Part shown: positions 17,421-27,900 of the stretch, in pieces | How positions within the stretch are numbered: the stretch's first letter is position 1 | Layout of the letters: every line of letters starts with the position of its first letter | Source: Methylobacterium currus | Lineage (GTDB): Bacteria; Pseudomonadota; Alphaproteobacteria; Rhizobiales; Beijerinckiaceae | NCBI RefSeq assembly: GCF_003058325.1 | Contig: NZ_CP028843.1 | Location: 394,501-458,500 of the forward strand | Direction of reading: 5' to 3' | Length of the DNA stretch: 64,000 nucleotides | Translations under genes and position numbers: made by a program | Notes under the pieces: generated by a model | What the model saw: only the letters and a program-made list of their open reading frames with translations | What the model was told of the DNA's origin: nothing | Databases searched by the model: none

Positions 17421-18971
17421 CTACCCTAGAGCGACTTCAATCAGGAACGGGCCGCGCCGGGCGAGCGCCCCCGTGAGGGTATCGACGAGCTGGGCCAGGG
17501 TCTCGACCCGGCGCGCCTCGACGCCGTAGCCCCGCGCGAGGCTCACCCAGTCGATCGGCGGATCGTCGAGGGTCAGCATGTCGATCGCCTTGCGGCCCGG
17601 ATTGGCGCCGACATTGGTCAGCTCGTGGCGCAGGATCGCGTAGGAGCGGTTCGCCCAGATCAGCGTCACCACGTCGAGGCGCTCGCGCGCCTGGGTCCAC
17701 AACGCCTGCGCGGTGTAGAGCGCGCTGCCATCGGCCTGGAGCGAGATCACCTTGCGGTCCGGGCAGGCCACCGCGGCGCCGGTCGCCATCGGGATGCCGA
17801 GCCCGATCGAGCCGCCGGTGAGCTGGAGCCAGGTATGGGGGGCCGCCGCATGGGTGGCGGGAAAGAAGTTGCGTCCGGTCGTCACCGACTCGTCGCAGAT
17901 GATCGCGCCCTCGGGGATCAGGGCGCCGAGCACCCGCCCGATCGCGTCCTGGTCGAGGGGGCCTGCCGTCGGCAGGTCGGGGCGGGCGAGCGGCGGCAGC
18001 GGCGCGTCGGCGGGGGCGCCGACCGCCTCGGCCAGGCGCTCCAGGGCGTCGATCTGGTCCTGCTCGGGGGTCGCGAGGGCGAAGACGTCGCAGGTCGGCG
18101 GGGCGAGGGCGCTCGGCTTGCCCGGATAGGCGAAGAACGCCACCGGGAGCGTCGCGCCGATGAGGATCACGTGCTTGTAGGGTGCCAGCACCTCGCGGGC
18201 CGGATCGACCGGATAGGGCAGGCGCTCGATCGGCACCGAGCCGGCGCCGCGGTCGATACGGGCATTCGACGTCATGGCGAGCAGCTTGGCGCCGGTCTTC
18301 TCCGCGATGCGGGCGGCGATGCGACGGCCCTCGTCGCGCACCGCCCGGTCGCCGAGATGCAAGAGCACCGGCTCGCCGCTGCGGAGCGCCGCGACCGCGT
18401 GGGCGATCGCCTCGTCGCTCGCCCGCGGGCGCTCGGGGATCGCCGGCAGGGGCGCGATGCCGGAGCCCTCCTCCCAGGCGGTGTCGGCGGGCAGGATCAG
18501 GGTGGCGACGCCCCCGGGCGCCGTGCGGGCGGCGACGACCGCATCCGCCCCGTCCGCCGCCACGGCCTTGGCGCTCAGTCCCGTGCGCACCCAGGCCGAG
18601 ACCGGGCCGGCCAGCCCCTCGATGTCGGAGGTCAGCGGCGCATCGAAGGTGCGGTGATAGGTGGCGTGCTCGCCCACGATGTTGACGACGGGAGAGCGGG
18701 CGCGGCGCGCATTGTGCAGGTTGGCGATGCCGTTGCCGAGGCCGGGCCCGAGATGGAGCAGCGTCGAGGCCGGCTTGTCGGCCATGCGGGCATAGCCGTC
18801 GGCGGCCCCCGTGGCGCCGCCCTCGAACAGGCACAGGACCGCCCGCATCCCCTCGACCCGGTCGAGGGCGGCGACGAAGTGCATCTCCGAGGTGCCCGGA
18901 TTGGTGAAGCACACCTCGACGCCTCCCGCCACCAGGGTGCGCACCAGGCTCTCGGCCCCGTTCATCGCCAT
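17421..18971 (-). CDS. ThDP-dependent acetolactate synthase-like enzyme
   Basis: A 516-residue thiamine-diphosphate enzyme of the acetolactate synthase/benzoylformate decarboxylase superfamily. The N-terminal pyrimidine-binding domain includes the conserved FTNPGTSEMHFV and glutamate-containing LCLFEGGATGAADGYARM blocks. The C-terminal domain carries the ThDP/Mg motif DGSALYTAQALWTQ, with NRSYAILRHEL after it. The start is the ATG at 18971, about seven bases after AGGAG; ATGs at 18977 and 18965 are alternatives. It lacks a small-subunit neighbour, so a catabolic 2-keto-acid decarboxylase or lyase role is more likely than branched-chain amino acid synthesis. The substrate is unknown. Confidence 0.82.
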   Translation of the reverse strand: MAMNGAESLVRTLVAGGVEVCFTNPGTSEMHFVAALDRVEGMRAVLCLFEGGATGAADGYARMADKPASTLLHLGPGLGNGIANLHNARRARSPVVNIVGEHATYHRTFDAPLTSDIEGLAGPVSAWVRTGLSAKAVAADGADAVVAARTAPGGVATLILPADTAWEEGSGIAPLPAIPERPRASDEAIAHAVAALRSGEPVLLHLGDRAVRDEGRRIAARIAEKTGAKLLAMTSNARIDRGAGSVPIERLPYPVDPAREVLAPYKHVILIGATLPVAFFAYPGKPSALAPPTCDVFALATPEQDQIDALERLAEAVGAPADAPLPPLARPDLPTAGPLDQDAIGRVLGALIPEGAIICDESVTTGRNFFPATHAAAPHTWLQLTGGSIGLGIPMATGAAVACPDRKVISLQADGSALYTAQALWTQARERLDVVTLIWANRSYAILRHELTNVGANPGRKAIDMLTLDDPPIDWVSLARGYGVEARRVETLAQLVDTLTGALARRGPFLIEVALG

Positions 18972-19248
18972 CGGCATCTCCTCTCGCGCGGGCATCTGTC
19001 GGCCCGGTTCGGGTTTCCGGTCCGGTGATAGGGGATTTCGCGCCGGCTTGTGAGGGCGCCGGGGGCATGGGTGGCCTTGAATCTTGAGCGCTTCCCGGAC
19101 CCGAGGGGGCCACTCGACGGAGCGGCGGTCCCGCTGGCGCCGCGCAACGCCGTGGGGGATCTTCCTTCGGCAGGGTACCGCAACCCGCGCACCCCTAGCA
19201 CGTTCGTTGCACCGTGCGGCGGGCGCTCGCGCCCGGTGGAGATGTCCG

Positions 19249-20310
19249 ATGAAGCTGTTCCAGTGCCAGTCCTGCGGCAACATCCTGTATTTCGAGAACC
19301 GGACCTGCGAGCGCTGCGGCCATCGCCTCGCCTACCTGCCCGAGACGCGGACGCTCTCGGCGCTGGAGCCCGCCGGGGCTGACGACTGGACCCCGCTCGC
19401 CGCCCGCGACCGGCCGAGCCGGTTCTGCGCCAACGCGGTGCATGATGCCTGCAACTGGCTGGTGCCGCCGGGATCGGGCGACGCCTTCTGCCTCGCCTGC
19501 CGCCACAACGGCACCATCCCGGACGTGTCGAACCCCGAACATCTCGCCAGGTGGCGCGAGATGGAATTCGCCAAGCACCGGCTGTTCTACAGCCTCCTGC
19601 GCTGGAACCTGCCGCTGAAGACCCGCGCCGAGGATCCCGAGCACGGGCTGATCTTCCACTTCCTGGCCGACCCGCCGGAGAACCAGGGCCCGAAGGTGAT
19701 GACCGGCCACGACAACGGCGTCATCACCATCGCGCTGGTCGAGGCCGACGATGCCGAGCGCGAGAAGCGCCGGCGCGAGATGGGCGAGCCCTACCGCACC
19801 CTGCTCGGGCATTTCCGTCACGAGGTCGGGCACCATTACTGGGACCTGCTGGTCCGCGACGCCGGCCGGCTCGAGGCCTGCCGGGCGGTGTTCGGCGACG
19901 ATTCGCAGGATTACAACGCGGCGCTCCAGCGCCACTACGAGCAGGGCACGCCGGCCAACTGGCAGGAGAACTACGTCTCGGCCTACGCCACCACCCATCC
20001 GTGGGAGGACTTCGCCGAGACCTGGGCGCATTACCTGCACATCGTCGACACGCTGGAGATGGCGAGCGCCTTCGGCATGCAGGTCCATCCGCTCCTCGAC
20101 GCGGGCGGCGAGCTGGCGGCGCGGATCGACTTCGATCCTTACGAGGCGCAGAGCATCGAGCAGATCGTTGCGGCCTGGCTGCCCTTCGTCTTCGCCCTCA
20201 ACAGCGTCAACCGGGCGATGGGCCAGGGCGACCTCTACCCCTTCGTGCTGGCGCCGCCGGTGATCGGCAAGCTCGGCTTCATCCACGGCCTCGTGCATGG
20301 AACGATCTGA
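19249..20310 (+). CDS. Zinc-ribbon putative zinc metallopeptidase
   Basis: A 353-residue protein of the putative zinc-binding metallopeptidase family (zinc-ribbon plus Mx peptidase). Two N-terminal cysteine clusters are visible: C6, C9, C20 and C23, then C60, C68, C81 and C84. The peptidase motif HEVGHHYWD is at residues 191-199, and the downstream E in WEDFAETWAHYLH is a candidate third ligand. There is no signal peptide, so it is probably cytosolic. Physiological substrates of this family are not established. It is transcribed alone, and a 14-bp tandem duplication overlaps its stop codon. Confidence 0.85.
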   Translation: MKLFQCQSCGNILYFENRTCERCGHRLAYLPETRTLSALEPAGADDWTPLAARDRPSRFCANAVHDACNWLVPPGSGDAFCLACRHNGTIPDVSNPEHLARWREMEFAKHRLFYSLLRWNLPLKTRAEDPEHGLIFHFLADPPENQGPKVMTGHDNGVITIALVEADDAEREKRRREMGEPYRTLLGHFRHEVGHHYWDLLVRDAGRLEACRAVFGDDSQDYNAALQRHYEQGTPANWQENYVSAYATTHPWEDFAETWAHYLHIVDTLEMASAFGMQVHPLLDAGGELAARIDFDPYEAQSIEQIVAAWLPFVFALNSVNRAMGQGDLYPFVLAPPVIGKLGFIHGLVHGTI

Positions 20311-20354
20311 CGGGAACGATCTGACGTAAGGGCGCCCTCCTCGCCGTCTCGGCA

Positions 20355-20375
20355 CCGGGCGGTTTTGCCGCCCGG
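20355..20375 (+). terminator. Hairpin after the zinc peptidase gene
   Basis: CCGGGCGG and CCGCCCGG form an 8-bp stem around TTTTG. No T tract follows, so it is only a candidate terminator, about 45 bp after the stop codon. Confidence 0.4.
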
Positions 20376-20494
20376 CCGTAGCGTCCACGGCCGGGGCGGT
20401 CCATGATGGGGCAACGTGCCCGACGAATCGGGCCGCCCGCCTGCCATCGGCAGGCACGGAAGCCCGCGCGAGCGGGCCCAAGGAGGGACGCCGA

Positions 20495-21493
20495 ATGAAG
20501 CTCGCCAGCCTCAAGCACGGCCGCGACGGCCGCCTCGTCGTGGTCTCGCGCGACCTGACCCGCGCCACCGACGCCTTCATCGTGGTACCGACCCTGCAGC
20601 AGGCCCTCGACGCGTGGGAGCGGTTCGCCCCCGCCCTCGACGCCCTGGCCGAGCAACTCGAGCACGGCTCGGTGCCCTCGTTCCGCTTCCACGAGCACGA
20701 TTGCGCCGCCCCCCTGCCGCGCGCCTATGCCCGCCGGCACGCCGCCGCCTGGCCGGGCTACCCGGCGCTGCTGCGCCAGGCCGCGGGCGCCGAGGCGCCA
20801 GCCGGCGAGGCGGGAGCGCTGCGCAGCGCCGCCTCCGACGGGTTCCTCGGGCCCCGCGACGCGCTGGATCTCGACGATCCAGCGGCCTCCCTCGATCTCT
20901 CGGCGGGAGTCGCGGTGATCACCGGCGACTTAGCCCCTGGCGCCGATGCGGCGGCGGCCGGCTCGGCCATCCGGCTGGTGACCCTGGTGGCGGAGGTGAT
21001 CCGCCACGACCGCCTGCGTCCGGACGGGCTCGACCTCGACGGTGCGGAGGCGCCGGCGCTGGCCGCGAGCCTCGCGCCGGTGGTCGTGACGCCCGACGAG
21101 CTGGGGGATGCCTGGCGGGACGGCAGCCTGCACCGGCCGCTGCTGGTCAGCCGCAACGGCAAGGCCCTCGGCTGCCCCGATGCCGGCGCCGATCTCGGGA
21201 GCAGCCTCGTCGCCCTGGTGGCGGAGGCGGCGCGGCACCGGCCGCTCGGTGCCGGCACGCTCATCAGTGCCGGCCCGGTCTCGAACCGCGGCATCGATGG
21301 CGGCCCCGGCCGCCCCACCGCCGAGGGCGGCGCCGGCTATGCCTGCCTCGCGGAGGCCCGCGCCGCCGAGGCCCTGACCGGCGGCTGGGTCCGCACGCCC
21401 TATCTCGCGGCTGGCGACCGCCTGCGGGTCGAGATGAAGGATGTCAGCGGGCATTCGATCTTCGGGGCGATCGAGCACGACGTGGTCGGCTGA
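20495..21493 (+). CDS. Fumarylacetoacetate hydrolase-family protein lacking metal ligands
   Basis: A 332-residue protein with the FAH N-terminal domain (MKLASLKHGRDGRLVVVSRD) and the FAH C-terminal fold, ending in the family block RVEMKDVSGHSIFGAIE. Active relatives coordinate a divalent metal through an ExE pair in a FEAEVAVVTGD-like strand and an Asp in an NDVSLR-like segment. Here these read LSAGVAVITGD (S136 and G138) and AEVIRHD, and the catalytic Lys segment before VVVTPDELGD is also lost. The fold looks preserved but catalysis unlikely. The comparison uses remembered family sequences. It might be a binding or structural paralogue. Confidence 0.8.
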   Translation: MKLASLKHGRDGRLVVVSRDLTRATDAFIVVPTLQQALDAWERFAPALDALAEQLEHGSVPSFRFHEHDCAAPLPRAYARRHAAAWPGYPALLRQAAGAEAPAGEAGALRSAASDGFLGPRDALDLDDPAASLDLSAGVAVITGDLAPGADAAAAGSAIRLVTLVAEVIRHDRLRPDGLDLDGAEAPALAASLAPVVVTPDELGDAWRDGSLHRPLLVSRNGKALGCPDAGADLGSSLVALVAEAARHRPLGAGTLISAGPVSNRGIDGGPGRPTAEGGAGYACLAEARAAEALTGGWVRTPYLAAGDRLRVEMKDVSGHSIFGAIEHDVVG

Positions 21494-21787
21494 CGTGTAG
21501 GCCGGCGCGACGCCGTCGGGGTCGTGCCGGGCGCCCTGGACGGTGGTGGTGGTGCGCACGATCCGGGACGCGCGGTAGCGCCATCCTCGTCATCCATGCG
21601 GGCTACGCCTCCTCCAGCGTCCCGGTGCCGGCCGGAAACGGCACCCCGGGGGACGAGCCGGTCCGATTGGCCCAATGATCCTTTGGCCCGGTGGTGCCCT
21701 GGCGCAGTAACGTCTGGCCTTGCCGGAGCGGAACCTCCGGCGCGCGACCCGGATTTTTCTCACACCGACCCTCATGGAACACCGACG

Positions 21788-22231
21788 ATGCCGGAGACCG
21801 AGATCCTGCCCGAACGCGTGGCCGAGGTGCCGGAGACGATCGTTCGTCCGGCGATCCATCTCGACCACTGCGTCATCCACGTCTCGGACTGGGAGCTCTC
21901 CACCGCCTTCTACCGGGACATCCTCGGCGCGGAGGTCATCCCGGTCGGGCGCGGCTACGCCTACCGGTTCGGCGGCGTCCAGCTGAACTGCCACGGGCCG
22001 GGCCAGATCGGCGAGCCGCGGGCCCGGGTGCCGGTGATGCCCGGCAACAGCGACCTCTGCTTCCGCTGGCACGGGCCGATCGAGGAGGCGATGGTCCATC
22101 TCGAGCGCCACGGCGTGCCGGTCGAGATGGGCCCGGTGCCGCGTCACGGCGCCGTCGGCGACGGCATCAGCGTCTATTTCCGGGATCCGGACGGATCGCT
22201 GCTCGAATTCATTACCTATCCGGCGGGCTGA
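21788..22231 (+). CDS. VOC-superfamily (glyoxalase-like) protein
   Basis: A 147-residue protein with the vicinal-oxygen-chelate fold: LDHCVIHVSDWELSTAFYRDILG near the start and YFRDPDGSLLEFITY at the end. The conserved His (HLDHCVI) and Glu (LLEF) are the expected metal ligands. Members include glyoxalase I-like, dioxygenase and resistance proteins; the substrate cannot be assigned. The start is the ATG at 21788, without a strong ribosome-binding site. The 294 bp before it contain no gene. Confidence 0.85.
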   Translation: MPETEILPERVAEVPETIVRPAIHLDHCVIHVSDWELSTAFYRDILGAEVIPVGRGYAYRFGGVQLNCHGPGQIGEPRARVPVMPGNSDLCFRWHGPIEEAMVHLERHGVPVEMGPVPRHGAVGDGISVYFRDPDGSLLEFITYPAG

Positions 22232-22304
22232 GGCGCCGCATGTTTCGGCAGATGGCCCTAACATTCTGGCACGCATTTTACTGACGGGAAATTATTGTCG
22301 TGAG

Positions 22305-23657
22305 ATGACGGAAGCCCCGCACCGGTCGACCGTCATGCATCCTCCCCTGCTTCACCCGCGCCGCCTGACGAGGACGATCTCGGCTTTCCGGCGCGACCGC
22401 GCGGGCGCCGTCGCGATCCTGACGGCCCTGACGAGCCTCGTGCTCGTGACCCTGGCGGGGTCCGCCTTCGACTACGCCCGCGCCCGCAAGGACGAGGCGC
22501 GCCTGGATGCAGCCCTCGACGCCGCGGTTCTGGCGGCGGCCCAGGCGGTGAAGGCGGCGGATGCCAAGGGGAAGACCGACACGGAGCTCAAGCAGGTCGG
22601 CATAGCCGCCGCCACGCAGGCCTTCGCCAGCTTCGCGTCCGACGCGATCGCCGCCAATGCGCCGCAGGCGCAATTCGACGTGACCCTCACCGGCCGAAGC
22701 GCCACCGTCTCGGGGAGCTACACGGCCTCGACCAAGACGACGCTCATGGGCCTCACCGGCCTTGCGGCGATGCAGTATTCCGGCAACGTCAAGGCCGGCG
22801 TCGACCTGTCGCCGCTGATCGACGTCTACCTGCTGATCGACGTGTCCGGCTCGATGGCCCTGGGGGCGACGACCGCCGACATCAACGCGCTCCAGTCCAA
22901 TCTGGGCTGCGCCTTCGCCTGCCATGACGGCGCGTCCGTCAAGAACAGCGGCAAGGACAGCTATCAATGGGCCAAGGCGAACGGCATCACCCTGCGCCTG
23001 GACGAGATGAACCAGGGGATCCTCGATTTTGTAGGTTCACTGCGCCAGCAGGACGCGGTCAGCAAGCGGATGCGGATCTCGATCTACTCGTTCAGCACGA
23101 CGCTCACCAAGGTGCTCGACCTGACCAGCGACCTGTCGCAGGTGGCCGCCAACCTGCCGAAGGCGCCGAGCGCCTCGGGCGAGAGCGACGGCGCGACGCT
23201 GTTCAATACCGTCATGCCGGACTTCATCAAGGCGGTCGGCACGAGCGGCGACGGCGTCACCAGCCCGAAGAAGCTGGTGATCCTGGCGACCGACGGCGTC
23301 GCGGATCCGGGCCGGTCCTGGACCTGGGACACCCCGAAGCGCGCCTACGTCACGCCGTTCGACCCGGCGCAATGCGCACCGCTCAAGGTTCCGAGCGGCA
23401 CCGCCAAGCTGCCGGTCTGGGTCGGGGTGATCTACACGCCCTACCTGGCGATGACCTGGGACTGGGGCTACAACGCGACCCTCGGCCAGCCGAGCCAGGT
23501 CGGCGGCAGCGGCACGCGCCGCGACGACATCCCGTCCCAGCTGACCGCCTGCGCGACCAGCAAGGACCTCTACATGGAGGCCGGAGGCACCATCTCGATC
23601 GGCGATGCGATGGCAAAGCTGTTCAATGCCTTCGCGCAGGTCCGGCTGACCAACTGA
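22305..23657 (+). CDS. TadG-like pilus assembly protein with vWA domain
   Basis: A 450-residue secreted protein with the Tad/Flp pseudopilin-like N-terminus (DRAGAVAILTALTSLVLVTLAG, hydrophobic helix about residues 34-52) followed by a von Willebrand A domain with MIDAS motif DVSGSM (179-184), and TDG later in the domain. TadG-like proteins are associated with Tad pilus biogenesis at the cell surface. No other tad genes are adjacent, so it is an orphan copy. An alternative start lies at 22335. Its stop is only 3 bp from the stop of the convergent SDR gene. Confidence 0.85.
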   Translation: MTEAPHRSTVMHPPLLHPRRLTRTISAFRRDRAGAVAILTALTSLVLVTLAGSAFDYARARKDEARLDAALDAAVLAAAQAVKAADAKGKTDTELKQVGIAAATQAFASFASDAIAANAPQAQFDVTLTGRSATVSGSYTASTKTTLMGLTGLAAMQYSGNVKAGVDLSPLIDVYLLIDVSGSMALGATTADINALQSNLGCAFACHDGASVKNSGKDSYQWAKANGITLRLDEMNQGILDFVGSLRQQDAVSKRMRISIYSFSTTLTKVLDLTSDLSQVAANLPKAPSASGESDGATLFNTVMPDFIKAVGTSGDGVTSPKKLVILATDGVADPGRSWTWDTPKRAYVTPFDPAQCAPLKVPSGTAKLPVWVGVIYTPYLAMTWDWGYNATLGQPSQVGGSGTRRDDIPSQLTACATSKDLYMEAGGTISIGDAMAKLFNAFAQVRLTN

Positions 23658-23660
23658 GGA

Positions 23661-24422
23661 TCACAGCCCCGACACGAGATGCCCGCCATCGACCGGGAGC
23701 GTCGCCCCGGTCATCCAGCCGGAGGCGTCGCCGGCGAGCAGCAGGAAGGCGCCGTCGAGATCCTCGGGGCGGCCGAGCCGGCGCATCGGGATGCGCTTGA
23801 GCATCGCCTGGCCGGGCGGCGTCTCGAAGAAGTCGCGGTTGATGTCGGTGCCGATATAGCCGGGCGCGAGCGCGTTGACCCGGATGCCGTAGCGGGCCCA
23901 TTCGAGCCCCAGCGCCTGGGTCATCTGCACCACGCCGGCCTTCGACACCGTGTAGGGCGCGACCCCGCCGGCGACCCGCAGGCCGAGGATCGACGCGACG
24001 TTGACGATCACGCCGCCGCGGCCGGTATCGCGCCAGGCCCGGGCCGCGGTGGTGGACACCGCCCAGACCCCGCGCAGGTTGGTGTCGATCACCCGGTCGA
24101 AGGTCGCGATGTCGACGTCGATCGCCGCGCCGCCCTCGGCGATGCCGGCATTGTTGACCACCACGTCCGGCAGGGCGTGCAGGGCCGCGAAGGCGGCCGT
24201 CACCGAATCCGGGTCGGCGACGTCGAGGGCGACGGCCCGGGCTTGCGGAGCGCCGGCGGCGCTCACGTCCCGCACCAGGGCGTCGAGCTTCTCCTTGCGA
24301 CGCGCCGCCACCGTGACGGCGGCGCCGCACCGCGCGCAGAGCCGGGCGAAATGCTCCCCGAGGCCGCCCGAGGCCCCGGTGACGAGGACGTGGCGGCCCT
24401 TCAGGCCTGCGGCGAGATCCAT
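23661..24422 (-). CDS. SDR-family oxidoreductase
   Basis: A 253-residue classical short-chain dehydrogenase/reductase. The cofactor motif TGASGGLG is near residue 14, NNAG follows, and the catalytic set is Ser (NVASILG) with YTVSK. The start is the ATG at 24422, trimming 10 unsupported residues. The closest family type is 3-oxoacyl-ACP reductase-like (FabG-like), but the substrate is unknown. It is a single gene convergent with the TadG-like gene. Confidence 0.88.
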   Translation of the reverse strand: MDLAAGLKGRHVLVTGASGGLGEHFARLCARCGAAVTVAARRKEKLDALVRDVSAAGAPQARAVALDVADPDSVTAAFAALHALPDVVVNNAGIAEGGAAIDVDIATFDRVIDTNLRGVWAVSTTAARAWRDTGRGGVIVNVASILGLRVAGGVAPYTVSKAGVVQMTQALGLEWARYGIRVNALAPGYIGTDINRDFFETPPGQAMLKRIPMRRLGRPEDLDGAFLLLAGDASGWMTGATLPVDGGHLVSGL

Positions 24423-24487
24423 GGCGCTTCCCCGATATCGATGGCCGGGCATGCCTCTTTGGCGGGCACGCCTCGTGGGTGTGGTCG

Positions 24488-24934
24488 TCAGCCGGTCCGC
24501 GTCTGGGCGAGCTGCTGGTTGGTCATCTCGAGGCGGTGGGCGAGCTCGCGCATCACCGCGATGGCGATCTGCGGGAACTGGCTCAGGAGCTCGAGGAAGA
24601 CCCGCCGGTCGATGCGCAACGCCGTCGTCGGCACCACCGCGGTCACGGTGGCGGAGCGCGGCTGGTCGGCCAGGATGCCCATCTCGCCGACGAGGGCGTT
24701 GGCGCCGAGCAGCGCCAGGCGGATCGGCCCCTGCGGCCCGTCCAGGGTGACCGCCGCCTCCCCCTCCAGGATCAGGTAGGCCGCGTCGGCGGCGTCGCCC
24801 CGGTCGAAGAAGCGCTGGCCGTCGGCGAAATGCACCCGCTCGCTGGTGAAGGCGAGCAGCTTCAGGCGGGCCGGATCCACCTCGCGGAACATCGGCACTT
24901 GGCGCAGCGACTGCACCTCGGTCTCAAGCGTCAT
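24488..24934 (-). CDS. Cyclic nucleotide-binding domain protein
   Basis: A 148-residue single-domain CNB protein: FREVDPARLKLLAF, LEGEAAVTLDG, then LLGANALVGEMGILADQPRSATVTA, which corresponds to the phosphate-binding cassette with GE and R. There is no DNA-binding domain. The ATG at 24934 overlaps the stop of the upstream ABC-like gene (ATGA), so the two are translationally coupled. It probably acts as a regulatory subunit or partner of that membrane protein. Whether it binds cAMP, cGMP or nothing cannot be told from sequence. Confidence 0.9.
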   Translation of the reverse strand: MTLETEVQSLRQVPMFREVDPARLKLLAFTSERVHFADGQRFFDRGDAADAAYLILEGEAAVTLDGPQGPIRLALLGANALVGEMGILADQPRSATVTAVVPTTALRIDRRVFLELLSQFPQIAIAVMRELAHRLEMTNQQLAQTRTG

Positions 24935-27900
24935 GCCTTCACATCCTGCTCGACGCGCGCCGGTTCCGGCCCCGTCTCGTCCTCGGCGCGTCCGGAGACT
25001 GCCGCAGCCGGCGCCGCAGCGCCAGCCCCCGCGGACGTCTCTTCGGGGGACGCTGCGGTTCCCGCGGGCTTCTCCGGCCCGTGGATCTGTGTGCCGGCGG
25101 CCCGCAGCACCAGCGCGAACCGGTCGGCGACGCGGTCGTTCGGCAGCACCACCACGAGGCTGTTCTCGCGGCCGAACCGCTCCAGCAGCAGGCCCAGCAC
25201 CGTGCCGGCGCGGTTCTCGCCCATCGGCGACAGGGCGCCGTCGAGGACGAGGAGGTCCGGCCGGCGGACGAGCGCCCGGATCAGGCTCACCACCGCACGC
25301 TGGGCGCCCGAGAGGAAGCGGCCCTCCGGTCCGACCTGGTGGTCGAGCCCGACCCGGGTGATGGCGGGGGCGAGGCGCATCTCCTGGACCAGGGCGGTGC
25401 CGGTCGCCGTGACGGTCTCGACGGCGTCGGCCACCGACTGGTTGATGCGGCCGAACAGCAGGTTGTCGCGCAAGGGGGCCGCGGCGCAGACCCGGTCGGG
25501 ATCGTAGAAGTCGACCCCTCCCATCCCGGCCTCGTCGAAGGTCTGGCGCAGCTGCGCCCGCGCCTCGACCAGCCGGTCGCGAAAGGCGTCGTCGATCAGG
25601 CCGAGGCGGTGGCGGGGCTGAATATAGGCGAGCGGCAGGGCCATCAGCCGGGTCGCATCGGCCGAGCCGTAGCGGCCGAGCCCGATCCAGCGCCGCCGGA
25701 TCCGGTTGAGCGCGCCGCCGCCATGGCGCTCGGCGGACGCCTCGGTGGCGGTGCGGCGGGCGAGGATCGCCTCGTATTCCGGCAATTCGTCGGCGGCCAG
25801 GAACGAGAACTGCTCGAACAGCGGATGCCCGCTCGGCAGCCCGCGGAAGATCTCCAGCATGGTGGCGGCGATCCGCTCGCCCATGGTGACGAGGTCGTCG
25901 GTGAGGCCGGTGCGGTCGAGGACGAGGCGCACCACCGGGTGCTCGGCCAGCGCCCGGCCGGTGAGCGAGGTGGTGGTCGGCACGCCGAACAGCAGGTTCT
26001 CGGCCACCGTCGCCTGGTGGTTGTAGCGGGCAGGATCGAACGGCTCGACGAGATGCGCGCGCCCCTCCGCCGCGAGGCGCTCGCGGAAGGCGATCCGGGC
26101 CTCGATCAGCCGGGCGGCGAGGTCGGGATGGCGCTCCGGATCGACCTGGCCGAGGAGGCCGAAGCGGTAGACCTCCTCGCCCATGCCGATGCGGGTGAGC
26201 CAGTCGAGGATCAGGGCGTCGAGGGCGCCCGCATCCGCGACCCCGGCCTGGGCGTAGTCGATCCAGTCGGCCGGGAACGGCTCGACCGGGTTGCCGGTGC
26301 GGCGGGCCTCGGCGAGCACCCTGGCATCGGCTTGGACACCCTCGGGCGGGCGGCGGTTGAGGCCGTACACGATGTTGTCGCGCAGCGAGCCCGGAAACAG
26401 GATCGGATCGACCCCCGCATAGGCGATGCGCCGGGTGAGCGCCGCGCCGGACCATTCCGCGATGTCGTGGTCCTCCAGGGTGATCCGCCCCGAGGTCGGC
26501 ACCACCCGCCGCGCCAGCACCCGGGCGAAGGTCGAGGCGGCGGGACCGCCGTCGCTGACGATGCCGATCACGGCCGGGAGCGGCAGGCTGAGGGAGACGT
26601 TGGCCAGCACCGGCCCGTGCGGCTCCTGGACGCCGACGCCCTCGGCGGCGAGGCGGCCGCACAGGGTGTCGTCGCGGCCGGGCGCGTCGAGCCCGATCAG
26701 CCGCTCGGGCAGGAATTGCTGCAGCACCTGCTCGTACTTCACCTGCACGTCGAGGCGCTGCTGGTCCCAGTCGATCAGTTCCTTCAGGGGCGGCGGCAGG
26801 TCGCGATAGGCGGCGATGACCGCCACGAGCTGGCCGATGCTGAGCTGGCCTTTCAGCGCGAAGTAGCCGCCGATGCAGTAGAACAGGAACGGCGTCATCT
26901 GCGCGAGCAGGTTGTTCAGGAACTTGACCATGAACTTGCGCCGGTAGATGCGCAGGCGCAGGTCGAACAGTCCGCCGAGCCGGTGGCCGATCTCGGCCCG
27001 TTCCCAGGCCTCGGCCCCGTTGGAATGCACCGCCGCGATGCCGTCCACCACCTCGCCGACCCGGCCGGCGAGGCGGCGCGAGGCGAGCTGGCGCTGGCGC
27101 CCGAGGCGCAGCAACTCGCGCCGCAGGCGCGGGATCACCACGAACTGCACCCCCACGACGCCGGCGGCCAGCAGCCCGAGCCAGACGTTCTGGAGCAGGA
27201 TGAACGTCATCGCGGTGGCGGCCTGGGTGCCCAGGAAGGCCGGCAGGATGTAGGCGTCGCCGATGAAGCCGCCGATCGGCTCGACCTCGTCGCGGATGAT
27301 GGTGGCGACCTCGGAGGCCTTGGTGTGCCGCAGGGCCTCCGGCGAGAAGCGCATGATCAGCGCGAACAGCTGGAACCGCAGGCGCCGCAGCATGCGCTCG
27401 CCGAGCGCCCCCTTGGCCACGTTGATCCAGTACTTGAAGGCGCCGTTGATCAGCACCAGCAGCAGGAACATCGAGGAGAGGCCGAACAGCAGCTCGAACC
27501 GGTCGACGTCGAAGCCGGAGAACAGCGAGATGTCGTGCCCGAACCAGTCCGGCATCTGGAGCCGCAGCACCAGGAACTTGGCGGTCTCGTTGCCCTTCTC
27601 GAAGGCATGGCCCTGGATCGCCTCGTTGACGATGCGCCGCGGCAGGTCGAGCGAGGCGAAGTAGAGCGGCAGCGAGGCCAGCACGACGCCGCAGATCAGG
27701 ATCTGGTCGCGCTTCGAATGGCGCCAGATGTAGCGGAAGAGGCTGCGATCGAGGCCGCCCGACGCGTCGGCGGCCTCCGGGTCGTTGCCGGACCGGGCCG
27801 CCTGCTGCACTTGCCCGTCCCGCCCCTGCTCGTCCCGCCCTTGCCCGGTCGCGCGGTCACCGCGCTCGACGGCCGGGACCCGGCCCAGTGCCGGGGCCGT

